The notes beneath the pieces were generated by a model. That model ran no database searches, was not told where the DNA came from, and worked only from the letters and a program-made list of their open reading frames with translations. From Leishmania donovani (taxonomy: Eukaryota > Euglenozoa > Kinetoplastea > Trypanosomatida > Trypanosomatidae), in contig NC_018245.1 of NCBI RefSeq assembly GCF_000227135.1, positions 192,183 to 245,627 on the forward strand: a DNA stretch of 53,445 bases, read 5' to 3'. A program made the position numbers and the translations under genes. Below are positions 18,618 to 28,158 of the stretch, piece by piece. Numbering within the stretch: position 1 is the first letter of the stretch; the number at the start of each line of letters is the position of its first letter.

Positions 18618-20213
18618 CTAAAAGTCATCCTCGTCTTCCTCCATGTCGTACTTGTCATCTGCGTTGCTGTCGTCGTCGCCATCGTCAAAGGAGGAATACT
18701 CCTCGTTGTCGATGCCGCCTCGGGTGGCGGTGTGGGCTGCTGCACCAAGAGCGGGGGTGGGGGCCAGTGGGGGTGCTGTGGACAGCCCGCCGATGCGCTG
18801 TATTGCCGATTGCGCGGCCACACGCTTCTTTGCCTGAGCATCCTCCTCAGACATGGAGGACGACGTCGTCGAAGCCGACGACGATTGCGGCGCCGAAGAG
18901 CCGGCTTGATCGTTCTCCGACGCCATCTCCTCATCCTCCTCATCCTCCTCGTCACTGCTCTCTGCGTGGGCGTTGGCGGACGTAGCAGTTGCAGCTCCTA
19001 CTGCCGCCGCTGCTGCAACGGCCGGAACCGGCATTGGACCTGCCTGCGCCCACACCTGCGCCCCCGTCCGGATGTCGTAGCTCTTGTTCTTTCCGGACTC
19101 TGAGCTGGCGGCCGGCATTAGTCGCAGGGCTAGCAGCGCCTCGATCTCAGGCGGGCACTCCGGGGCGCCGTAGCTGGCGTAGCGATCCTCCATCGAGAGG
19201 TGGTGATCAGGGAAGTGCACCTCAAAGTGCGGCGTCGGCAGCTGCGGCTCCGTCGGTGTGAAGTCATACACATGGACAAACCTGTTCGCCTTGGGGTCCA
19301 GCCGAGCCTCGGCAAACAGTCGCTGCAGCCCTGGTAGGCGCAAGTGAAATGGATAGAAGGAGATGTGGTGGCTCATCTCCACGACGGGGTCAGTCGAGGC
19401 GAAGATGTGCAAGTTGATGTGCTCGCAATCGCGGGTGCGGAGCTGCTTGCACGCCACATGGATCGTCATGTTCTTGCATCCGCGCAGGAACACGCTCCCC
19501 TCGCACGCGGCAATCACCAGCTCGCCGCCCTCGCAGTCATCAACGGTCATGCTATCCAGCTCATCTAGTACCACCGTATGGCAATCCGTCAGGTACTCGA
19601 TCTGCACCTGCTGTCCGGAGACTTGATTGTGGCGCACGAAGTGACGCTTCTTCCACTTGGAGATGAAGTACGTCGTGTTCTCACCGCCAGGCTGGTGGTG
19701 GTCGGAGGCGGAGGAGGCAGCATCGTCGACGTCCTCCTCGGCCTTAGTGCCCTCCTCCCCAGCAGCATCAGCAGGTGCCTCAGTCGCAGGGATAGGCTGT
19801 ACCAACCCAGCTGCCTCGCCATGCACCAGTGCCGACAGGCAAGGGCCCGGTCGATTATTGGCTGCGATGTGCAGCTGTTGCTGCAGCTCTGCGCTGGTGC
19901 GCAAAGGCACCTCTTGCAATCCAGCCTCCAGCTGGAGCACTCGTGCCGTGTACTGCAGGCCGAGGTACTGCAGGTACTCTTGCACAATGCTCAGCTCTGT
20001 GACACCGTTCCGCTTGGCATCCGCGAGCGCGACAGTGGGGTGAAACACCAACGGCTTATGGGCGCCTGAGTCGTCGCTGTCAGAGGCGCTGACCGTTCGC
20101 AGCGCCGCCTCCATGATCATGGCACGCATCTTTCCGTATTGCCCGGATGCCTCGAGCTTCTCGCGTATGACGCGCTCCGTCTCGATCAGAGTGCCAGACG
20201 CCATCTCTAACAA
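18618..20213 (-). CDS. RP2: RP2 homologue: TOF/LisH plus TBCC (C-CAP) domain, basal-body protein
   Basis: RP2 is a GTPase-activating-type TBCC-domain protein; the T. brucei orthologue sits on mature basal bodies and supports flagellum assembly and tubulin quality control. The 531-residue protein shows the trypanosome-style order. There is a TOF motif at about 9-40 (IETERVIREKLEASGQYGKM) and a LisH motif near 73-98 (LSIVQEYLQYLGLQYTARVL). A TBCC domain runs from about 183 to 330, with the ACKQLRTRDCEHINLHIF segment; Arg259 is at the arginine-finger position of RP2/TBCC. An acidic, disordered tail runs from about 440 to the end, finishing in acidic residues and a terminal Phe. Met4 is an alternative start. 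The acidic-plus-aromatic C terminus resembles tyrosinated tubulin, which fits the known cross-reaction of antibody YL1/2 with trypanosome RP2. A plain TBCC cofactor is less likely because of the TOF/LisH head. Confidence 0.92.
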   Translation of the reverse strand: MLEMASGTLIETERVIREKLEASGQYGKMRAMIMEAALRTVSASDSDDSGAHKPLVFHPTVALADAKRNGVTELSIVQEYLQYLGLQYTARVLQLEAGLQEVPLRTSAELQQQLHIAANNRPGPCLSALVHGEAAGLVQPIPATEAPADAAGEEGTKAEEDVDDAASSASDHHQPGGENTTYFISKWKKRHFVRHNQVSGQQVQIEYLTDCHTVVLDELDSMTVDDCEGGELVIAACEGSVFLRGCKNMTIHVACKQLRTRDCEHINLHIFASTDPVVEMSHHISFYPFHLRLPGLQRLFAEARLDPKANRFVHVYDFTPTEPQLPTPHFEVHFPDHHLSMEDRYASYGAPECPPEIEALLALRLMPAASSESGKNKSYDIRTGAQVWAQAGPMPVPAVAAAAAVGAATATSANAHAESSDEEDEEDEEMASENDQAGSSAPQSSSASTTSSSMSEEDAQAKKRVAAQSAIQRIGGLSTAPPLAPTPALGAAAHTATRGGIDNEEYSSFDDGDDDSNADDKYDMEEDEDDF

Positions 20214-20671
20214 CGATTTTGCGCGCGTACTGTTGTAAGTATGAGGGCGCTTTCCGCTTGTTCTCTATGTATAATGCTGTGATGCGGAGATGCTACTTTC
20301 ATGCGTGTGGAAGGGTTCGACATTGTGGTGCATGCCAGTGTACGAACGCATAGACACGTCGCGTGTGCGGATGTGCAGAGCAAGTCAAGACACACACACA
20401 CATAAAAAGGAAAAAGATGAGAGAAAGAGCCGAGAAGTCAAGTGGTTATGAGAGTGTTGAAGACGTAGATGAGCACGTCAGGCAGATAAAGCAGAGGAAA
20501 TACAGTACGCGAAGAGAAACAGGGCAGCAGGAGACGATATGTTGGTGAAAGTGAGGGGGCAGTCCACAGCCCAGAGACAAAGTCAGGCACATGTCCATGA
20601 AGAAGAGGAGCCGGCACGACTTCAACCCAGTGTGTACCTGTGCGCCTAATAGCGTTTTTTTTTTCTGTTCT

Positions 20672-21314
20672 TCACTGTGGCCATTTTACGAGAAAACAAG
20701 AGTGAAACTCCACTCTACCCGGCCTGTCACAGGATCCCATCTCGTGGCGCGAAGCAGACCTAGACACACATTACAGCAATACGCCGGCCCAGCCAGCTGA
20801 GATCACGGCCCCTGCCTCACACTCTACCCGTCTGCCCCGCAGGTCGNNNNNNNNNNNNNNNNNNNNNNNNNNNNNNNNNNNNNNNNNNNNNNNNNNNNNN
20901 NNNNNNNNNNNNNNNNNNNNNNNNNNNNNNNNNNNNNNNNNNNNNGCTGGTACCCCGCCCCCTGCCTCACACTCTACCCGTCTGCCCCGCAGGTCGCCGC
21001 ACAGCCCCCCCCCTGCCAGCCGCCACCTGGTGCACCCCTCCAAGTCACTCGGGCCCCCACCCATGGGCAGTGAGGACCAGCTGGGATACACTCGAGTGAA
21101 GCTGACACTCTGCCCATCAGGGGGATGATACGCGTTCGTTGTCACCGGCCGCTCCGACGCAGCGCCATCCAGGGGACCTGGCCGCCCACATCGGTAGCGG
21201 CAAATCGCCCTCACCTTTGTACGTCGTAAGCACCTGGCCCTGACACCACCAGAAGTGGTTCGGCGCTAGCAGGGAGAGGACGGCAGCCTGGCTTCCTCGC
21301 AGAGTGGATGATGG
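20672..21314 (-). mobile_element. SIDER-like retroposon, copy A (interrupted by gap)
   Basis: This is one of two near-identical copies. Bases 20672-20846 match 29777-29951 at every position, and 20997-21314 match 29952-30271 with a two-base difference in a C run and about four substitutions. Length near 500 bp fits Leishmania SIDERs. Read on the minus strand, GGTGGTGTCAGGGCCAGGTG near 21255-21230 resembles the degenerate retroposon 5' signature, so I place it on minus; that orientation is tentative. The extra 150 bases (20847-20996) are the gap plus a duplicated segment. Confidence 0.6.
20847..20945. other. Assembly gap (99 N)
   Basis: Ninety-nine undetermined bases inside SIDER copy A. The 36-37 bases just before the gap are repeated just after it (ending at 20996), which suggests either a collapsed tandem duplication or an artefactual gap. 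Confidence 0.99.
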
Positions 21315-22429
21315 GCCCGCAGATGCTACGCTGAGGTGTTACCCATCTCATCAGGCCTAAGTGCGGAGCAGAAAAAAAAGCGGCCGGCGATCGCTGAAGA
21401 AACCTGTAAAAGATGTGCGTCACGCGTCCCTCTCAGGGCAGCGCCACTACTCCACCCTATTTCGATTCTTTAAGCAATCGTTTTCAGCGCTCACAAGCAA
21501 ACGAGCCCGCACCCCTCCCCCTTCTCTTCCCACTGACAACCAGATTCGACGCGACAACATTGAACGTCGTATCGGTGTATCTGATGCCCCATCAGGGTCG
21601 CGTTGTCTGTTTTTTTTTTCTGCGTTCCAGCAGTACAACCCTCCATCGCGAAGCAAACAAAGAGAAGGGAGGAAGGAGAGAAGAAAGCCGCAGTTTCGCT
21701 TGTTTAACAAAAAAACGTGAAACAGACGAAAAAGAGCTGCCGATCATCGTCGTCATCCAGCGAGCATTTCTTCTTCTTTTGTTCTTACACGAGAATGCAC
21801 CCCACTCACGCACGCCTCGATATCGCTTCGCATCAGCATACTCGATGCACACACAAGAGCGAGCCAGTGAGAGAATGAGAGAGAAAACGGTAGTTCTCCA
21901 TCAAGCTCAGAATACACGCGCATCTATATGGCATGTTCATGCATACAAACTAGCACAAAAATCAACGAAAGAAAAAGCGATGGGTAGAGGAAAACAGAAA
22001 TGATGGAGCGTGCCCATTTTTAATGGTCTCTCTCTCGATCAGTCGTTGCATGCGCACATAACGGTAACCCTCCACTTCCCCACCACCACATCACACACAC
22101 CTTTCAAAGCCTTGCTGACCTCTCTCTGAAGTACGCATCATATCGTTGTCGGCGTTGACGCGGAGTTGTACGCGGGCACGCCTCTGTGCTAAGGGGGAGG
22201 GGGAGAATGTCACAATGGTTTTTTTTTCTTTCTGTTCTCCGAGTGTTCTCAGGCCTTTCAGGCACGTCACCGGTATCACTCGCGCCTCCTCCATGCCTCT
22301 GCTACGTCCTTGTCTTCTTTCCCTTCCGCTTGCTGTATGTTTGTTTTCTTCATGAACCGTATGCATATTGAACAACAACTTGCAGCAATCCTCTTATGTA
22401 ACTGCGGTTTTCGTTGCGTGCCTGCGTGC

Positions 22430-22468
<39 letters not shown>

Positions 22469-24053
22469 GGGTCGCTGCTACTGTTACACACAAGTTGTAG
22501 AATACGCACGCGCCCCCCTCCCCGCCGTCGATGACGACGATGGCTCAGCAGCGACTCCAGAACAACAGTAAAAAGAAGATAAACCGAAAAGGAAAAGAGC
22601 GAGCAAAGAATGGAGAGGCGAGGCGGGAAAGGCATTCATCCCGAACAACGATAGAGAAAAGGGGATGAAAAAGGGGGAAAGCACAGCGATGCTGCAAGAA
22701 AGGAACACCGAATGGCGTGCGTCGCCGGCTGTGGCTTTCGCTTCGCCACACACCCCAACGTGTCGGTGTTTGAGAAACGCGAGCCAGAAGGAGAAAGGAG
22801 TTGGTGGCGGTGGAGGGGGGCCGCACAAGGTTCGACAGCAAGAGGGGTTGCAGGCCAAACCAGCATCCTCCAGTTCCTCTCTCCCCTCTCCCTCTCCCTC
22901 TTCCCATTCTGCGCAATCCCTGAGCACAAAGACATGCTCGCACCGTCTCCCCGAGGTCGATGTGTTCACATGCGTACGACGCCGACCTGGAAAGTCGCAC
23001 CGACGAAAACGATGCCGCGCAAAGCAGAAAAAAAGAGGACGGCGAGGACGAGAAGACGGACGCAACCCACGCCCACTACACAGGACGAGAAGAGACAAAT
23101 ACATACTAGCATGGAGGAAAAAGGAAGACGGAAACTCACACAGGCGTACGAGTGCATGCACGTATGTTGACAGTTACCGGAACGAACGGACACGCACAAG
23201 CACGTACGGGGGAGGGAGTTGACAGAAGAGGGGGTGGCTGTGACCATAGTAGTGGTTGCAGTTGCAGTAAGAAAGAAACAGCGGGAGGGTGTTGGAGAAG
23301 CAAGCCGAGTCAACCATCCAGAGATGCAGAACCTCACCTCCTCCTTCCCCCTCCCCTCTCCCCCCGAAAAAAAGCGTAAAAAACGTCGAGAGAATACCAC
23401 ACAAACGCGCGCCCCCTCCCCCACATATGCATATTAGGAGAGAAAATAATGAGACAGAAAAGCAAAAAAAAAAAAATAAAAGAAAAAGGTAGTGCAGACG
23501 CAGCAGCGCGATAGAGCAACAGAGAGACGTAAATAAAGGATCAGCCAGACATGCACACACACACACACACACACACACATGCCCTAGGAGAAACCATGTG
23601 CAAGCACCTGAAAAGGCAAAGAAGCACAGAGAGCAAAGGTGAAAGAAAGGAGTAAGCCCTTGCTTGGTTAGTTTTCCTCATTTGCCTGCTTGCACGACGG
23701 CTCCTCGAAGTCCAGAGGAGCACACCATCACGGCAACGACAACCACAACAAGGCAGCTGGGAGAGGGAGACATCAGAAAGACGCAATGTGGAGGCAGGGG
23801 GGGTGGGTGTTGTCACTGCGTCGCGCTGGAGAAGAGCAGAGCACCAACAGCGAAAGAGGTAACCTCATGAGCAACGGTAAACAAGAGGAGACCGTACAGC
23901 TTTCTCATAAGTCCGCGCTGGTCTCCAGTACATTAACAGTCACCTGAGTCCCATCAAAGGAAGCTCTACTCGCGCGCGCGCACATACATAAGCTTTCTGC
24001 CTCTTCGTTGCACCCACCCCCCTTCCTCAGCCCACCCCTCTTTTCGTCCCTCA

Positions 24054-25595
24054 CTACTGCTGTTCCTTGAACTTCGTTGCAGGAAAAGCTGCGACGCTGC
24101 GTCTGTAGTGTCGCCGCTGCTGCCCCATTCCTTCCGTCACCCTCGTCTCCTCTGGCAAGTCTACAGCTCTTGGCGCATCGACGCAAAGGACACGGTGTTG
24201 GCGACTTGCACTCGCTTTCCCCTGACTTTGCCCGCAGCGAGACTCTGCAGGCGCTTCCGCACCGTCGTACGTGGACGCGGCGGCGCTCGCAAGCGGCGAC
24301 GTCTCCTTCTCTGTCAACGCCGCGGGTGACTGCTCGTCTAGCAGAAGGCGCAGCGCCGTGCGAACGCGGCGGTCCAACAGCTTCGGTTCCTCCTCGTACT
24401 GGTAACAGAGAAAGCCGACAGAGAGCAGATATACGGTGCACACGAACCAGTGGCGCGGGTAGGGCAGACGACCACGCAGGTTCTGTGTAAGCAGAAAAGA
24501 GCGAAGCGCGTGCATGGAGCAGTACAGGGCGAGATCCATGCGACGTCCCTTCGGCTCGAGCAGCGTTGCCAGCCCAGCTATGGAACTCAGCGCCGTCACC
24601 GTCTTCGTGCCTCCGCCCCGGTGTTGCACACCAAAGCAGGCGGAGCGCAGAATGATTGCAGTGTACAAGGCGAGAAACAGGGCGCTAATCAGCATCGAGC
24701 GCACGTTTTGCATGATCGTGGAAACTGGGTTCGTCATGAGACGCCTGCGTTGGAACGCCAGCATCGACACAAATCGAAGCGGGCCGTAAAGCGGCACGCC
24801 CATGGTAAGGATGTTCTTAAAGATGAAGATCATCGCCCACACGTTGCACGAGTAATCGCCGTGTGCCACCTTGCAAAGGGTGTTGGCGCCGCTTTGGCCG
24901 AAGTTCTCGATCAGGGGAAGCTTCCTCGACCAGCAGTAGTCTACAAGATCGGGGAGAAGACGCTGGCGGCAGAACCCAGAATGGCCGCGGATGAGCTTCT
25001 CTGGAAAGGTAGAGGCGCGGTTCAGGAAGCCTTGGTACGACTTCGGCAACGTGTTGGGGTTGAAGAGACAGCCGTAGGCGATTTGAGACGAGCTCAGACA
25101 CATGAGCACCACGTCGTAGTGGTGGAACTCCTGAAGGATCTTTGGCATGCGTGGCAGAAGGTAGCGCAGCGAGAAGGTGTGGGCGCTGCGGACGAACAGG
25201 TACAGGCACAGCTCCGTGCGCGTCTCCTTGTTCATGACAAACGCAGGCGTGGCGCTAGTGCAGCCCGCCAGCAGCGACACAAACTTCTCCGAGACTCCGA
25301 ATGGCGTGAGGATGCGAAGCAGTGTCTGCAGGCAGAAACGGAAGCTCGAGAAGCCGCCGAAGACGGCCGCCCATTTCAAAGGATCCAGCGAGAGGAATTC
25401 AGACGGTACGCGGACTAAGAACGCTCTGGAGACACCATGCTTCACTAAGGCTTTCACAACTCCCATGAGAACGCGTCCAATGGCGGCGTAGATGCTATTG
25501 CGAATGACAATCTTCAGCGTGTGATTCAATGAGAGATGCTCGCGATACTGGATCTCTCGCAGCTCGCCATCGCTGGGGCTGGTGGGTTCCTGCAT
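24054..25595 (-). CDS. TMEM135-like multi-pass membrane protein
   Basis: The 513-residue protein has several hydrophobic helices and no enzyme motif. Features that recall the TMEM135/fungal membrane-protein family are FNPNTLPKSYQGFLN at 178-192, a HGDYSC motif at 245-250 followed by a long hydrophobic stretch (like the HPSC segment of TMEM135), and a C-terminal Tim17-like part: RMDLALYCSMHALRSFLL near 352-369, then a last membrane segment near 383-400. TMEM135 proteins sit in mitochondria and peroxisomes and affect organelle division and lipid handling; that role is inferred by resemblance. The tail after 420 is disordered and ends KFKEQQ. The start Met is followed by a soluble N-terminal segment. 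The gene lies inside the 9.1 kb segment bracketed by the two SIDER copies. Confidence 0.75.
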   Translation of the reverse strand: MQEPTSPSDGELREIQYREHLSLNHTLKIVIRNSIYAAIGRVLMGVVKALVKHGVSRAFLVRVPSEFLSLDPLKWAAVFGGFSSFRFCLQTLLRILTPFGVSEKFVSLLAGCTSATPAFVMNKETRTELCLYLFVRSAHTFSLRYLLPRMPKILQEFHHYDVVLMCLSSSQIAYGCLFNPNTLPKSYQGFLNRASTFPEKLIRGHSGFCRQRLLPDLVDYCWSRKLPLIENFGQSGANTLCKVAHGDYSCNVWAMIFIFKNILTMGVPLYGPLRFVSMLAFQRRRLMTNPVSTIMQNVRSMLISALFLALYTAIILRSACFGVQHRGGGTKTVTALSSIAGLATLLEPKGRRMDLALYCSMHALRSFLLTQNLRGRLPYPRHWFVCTVYLLSVGFLCYQYEEEPKLLDRRVRTALRLLLDEQSPAALTEKETSPLASAAASTYDGAEAPAESRCGQSQGKASASRQHRVLCVDAPRAVDLPEETRVTEGMGQQRRHYRRSVAAFPATKFKEQQ

Positions 25596-26255
25596 TTTTC
25601 GTCCAGCAAGGCGTAGCTTGCGAAACTCGACTTCCTCTTCGGATCTCGCCAGTCTCTGCTTCTCAGCGCTGAATGAAGCAGATATGTTCTTTTTACTGCG
25701 CCAGGGAAACGCCAGGCACGCCTCTATGGTAGAAGGTGTGTACTATAAGCTCTATGTGCCGCTGCCTTTTAAAAGAAAAAAAAAGGCTGGCCGTGTAGTG
25801 ATTTATGCGAGCTTCTTCGGAGACATTCAGTTGAGGGGTTGATCGGCAGAAAAGAGGGGAAGCAATCCGTGCCGTTAAAGGCGTTGGCCCGAAAGGGTGG
25901 GGGAGAAAGGCAAGATGACAAACAGTGCGAGAGGAGTGAGCACGACGAGAACGATTTGCTCTCTTTTCCAACGGCATCTGCAGCCAATGCGTTGCGGAGA
26001 GAAGCAAAGCTGTAATTTTTGCTTTTGCTGAGCCGCTAAGGCTACCTCAAGAAGAAGTCCAGAATGAAAAGGACTGTCCTGACTACCTCTATGCCGACAT
26101 TGCCTGGGGTGGCACCAGCTCAGCATGGCTGCATTGCAGGCAGAACCAAAAAGGCGAGAGAAGAGCTACATAGACATGAAAAAGAAGCACATGACGCACA
26201 GACCATGGCAAGGATGTACCACGAAAACAAAGAAAACCAAACAAGAATGATTGCA
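25596..26255. other. Intergenic region, TMEM135-like 5' / sialidase-like 3'
   Basis: About 660 bases with no credible gene. An A-rich patch near 25772-25785 would be a pyrimidine tract on the minus strand and may serve splicing of the TMEM135-like mRNA. Lower in GC than the sequence further left. Confidence 0.5.
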
Positions 26256-27581
26256 CTAGAGGTCCGAAAAGAAAACCTCCTTCTCAAAGGCAACAGAATC
26301 TTTGTTCACACGGCGCACAAGTATCATCTCCCCATCTTTCTCGAAAAACTCCTTGGCAGCCCGCACATTTGGTTCGTCAAGGGTAATAAATTGTGCCTTA
26401 CGCTCCGCCTCCCTGCGCCTCCGCTCGCGCCGCAGCGCTTTCTCCCGCTCCAGTCTCTCCAGCTTTGCCTTGAAGCGGGCTGCTTCTCTCTTCTGCTGCT
26501 CTTTTTTCCACTTTTCGATCCTCTCCGCCTTCTCTTTCTCCTCGGCGGAGTCGTCGACAGAGAATAGGGAAGCGCGAATGTTGGTCTGTCTGTCGTCTAT
26601 TAGCTCGGTCTGCAGAACGAGTAATCTCTTTTTGTCGCTGTCAGACGCTTTCAAGGAAAATGCAAGAAAGGGAGAGCGGGATGTGGCTTTACTGACAGCG
26701 GGTAACTCGGGTGCCTCTTTTTTGATAGCGTGTCGTCCATTGTCGTCGACGACGTACCACTTGGCTCTCTCAGATGTTTCGTTCGAGCACGCGTACTGGA
26801 GCTTTACTCCCGAAAACATGACAGATGCTGGTGGTGTAGATACGTTGAGCATCCTCATGGCTGACCAGTGCCTGCCTGCATAGCCAGATGACACACTGGT
26901 GTAGTACGATCCATTGAAGGACGACACTACAGAGAGCACGCGGCCACCTTCATAAATCATGTAATGCTGCTGAGCCTCTTGCAGGTTAGGGATGACTGAA
27001 ATCGCATTGTAGACAAAGCCATCCTCAGAGCGGAACACAACAACTTTCTTGTCTTCCGCCTCATTAATGGTCGTCGACAGAAAGATGTACGCATCGTCTT
27101 CCTCCATGTAAATCGCATTTCCGTTAAAATAAACCTGATTCAACACTCCAGTAAGCTTGTCGCCTTTGAAAACAAAGCGTCTTTCGCTGTTTTCTTTGTA
27201 AATGGTAGCATTTTGAACCTTGAACGAGAAAGCAGCATATTCCGCGTCTCCATCCTCCGGCTGCTGCACCTGTTCATGGGGACAGAAGAGCTGATGATCG
27301 ACCACTATTCCCCTCAAGCACATGTCATCAACGTTCTTTATTACTTCAAATGTCGAACCACTGTCAAAGGTGCAGTGCGTAGACGCAATCGTGTTTGCAT
27401 TCTGATCATCTGCAGCAACAGTGTGGAAGCAGAGCGAGCTGTTAGAGAACTGAACAGCATGTTGTGATAGCTCTGCCTCTGCTCCCAGAAGTGTGCTTTG
27501 AGCCAGCTCTACAGACAATGCATCTGCACAAGCGCAAGCAGATGCGAGAAGAAATAGGACAGCAATAATATGGTGATGCAT
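26256..27581 (-). CDS. Secreted/ER glycoprotein with weak sialidase-like features
   Basis: I do not firmly recognise this protein. From the Met at 27581 it begins with a clear signal peptide (MHHHIIAVLFLLASACACADA). A longer start at 27611 adds ten residues; the numbering below uses that 451-residue form. N-glycosylation sequons lie at Asn57, 134, 233, 256 and 277. Residues 150-260 are beta-rich; SSGYAGRHWS at 241-250 resembles an Asp box (S-x-D-x-G-x-x-W) with Tyr in place of Asp, and KKVVVFRSEDGFVY at 188-201 recalls a neighbouring propeller strand, suggesting a degenerate sialidase/trans-sialidase-like propeller. Residues 355-408 form a very charged Lys/Arg/Glu helix, followed by a short tail. 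No catalytic residues are identifiable, so enzyme activity is not supported. One sampled 60-base line (27001-27060) is 47% GC against 60% for a line in aconitase. It could equally be an unrelated beta-propeller protein. Confidence 0.7.
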   Translation of the reverse strand: MHHHIIAVLFLLASACACADALSVELAQSTLLGAEAELSQHAVQFSNSSLCFHTVAADDQNANTIASTHCTFDSGSTFEVIKNVDDMCLRGIVVDHQLFCPHEQVQQPEDGDAEYAAFSFKVQNATIYKENSERRFVFKGDKLTGVLNQVYFNGNAIYMEEDDAYIFLSTTINEAEDKKVVVFRSEDGFVYNAISVIPNLQEAQQHYMIYEGGRVLSVVSSFNGSYYTSVSSGYAGRHWSAMRMLNVSTPPASVMFSGVKLQYACSNETSERAKWYVVDDNGRHAIKKEAPELPAVSKATSRSPFLAFSLKASDSDKKRLLVLQTELIDDRQTNIRASLFSVDDSAEEKEKAERIEKWKKEQQKREAARFKAKLERLEREKALRRERRRREAERKAQFITLDEPNVRAAKEFFEKDGEMILVRRVNKDSVAFEKEVFFSDL

Positions 27582-28158
27582 GGTGAGGCTGCCCAACGTA
27601 GCGTGCCTCACCGCAGTTGAAAAAAGAAAAGGTAGAAAGGTAGCCCTTGAGAGGCCGGTAAATCACGGTAAGTTGCTAGACTGGGCAAAAAGGGAACAAA
27701 AAAAGAAAACGCATGGACAAGGAGGTGAGACGTTGTTTCTCGGCATTGGAAGTAGGTGCTTTGTGGCACAAATCATTGTGATATTATTACTATTAATCGC
27801 TCCTCGAGCTTTATCGCCGTGAGGCTCTGCTATCCAGTCTCACTGCTGCTCCCAATCTGTTTAGGTGCAATTCCGGCTGTGTAGCAGAGCAAACGCTACT
27901 GTGGGAACCACTAGAAATGAGGTGCTAAAAACTCCTTTTTGTTTGCAGACACAAGCCTTCTATAGCTGTGAAAGTAATGCGGGTTTGCCTTTTTTTTGTT
28001 GTTGATTGCCCTTTCCCTCCTCAAACTCTTTCGCTTCCCTTCGTTCAGCAAACTCGTTCCGCAACGCTGACCTCATACCTGCGGATGCAAAGATCGATAA
28101 TAAGTGAAAAGGCATGACTTTAAAAACAGAGCAAACAACCCTAAAACTACCCCTACCA
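27582..28158. other. Intergenic region, sialidase-like 5' / V-ATPase C 3'
   Basis: About 580 bases, AT-richer than the genome average, with no gene seen. On the minus strand A/G-poor tracts near 27620-27720 could provide the splice signal for the downstream secreted protein. Confidence 0.5.

Larger units (their letters stand above)
20214..24053. other. Long intergenic region with SIDER copy A and an assembly gap
   Basis: About 3.8 kb between RP2 and the TMEM135-like gene, no credible gene. It contains SIDER copy A (20672-21314) with the N gap, a (TG)n run at 22433-22464, a (CA)n run at 23553-23579 and A-rich tracts around 23463-23490. Everything outside copy A looks like UTR or intergenic simple sequence. 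Confidence 0.5.
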
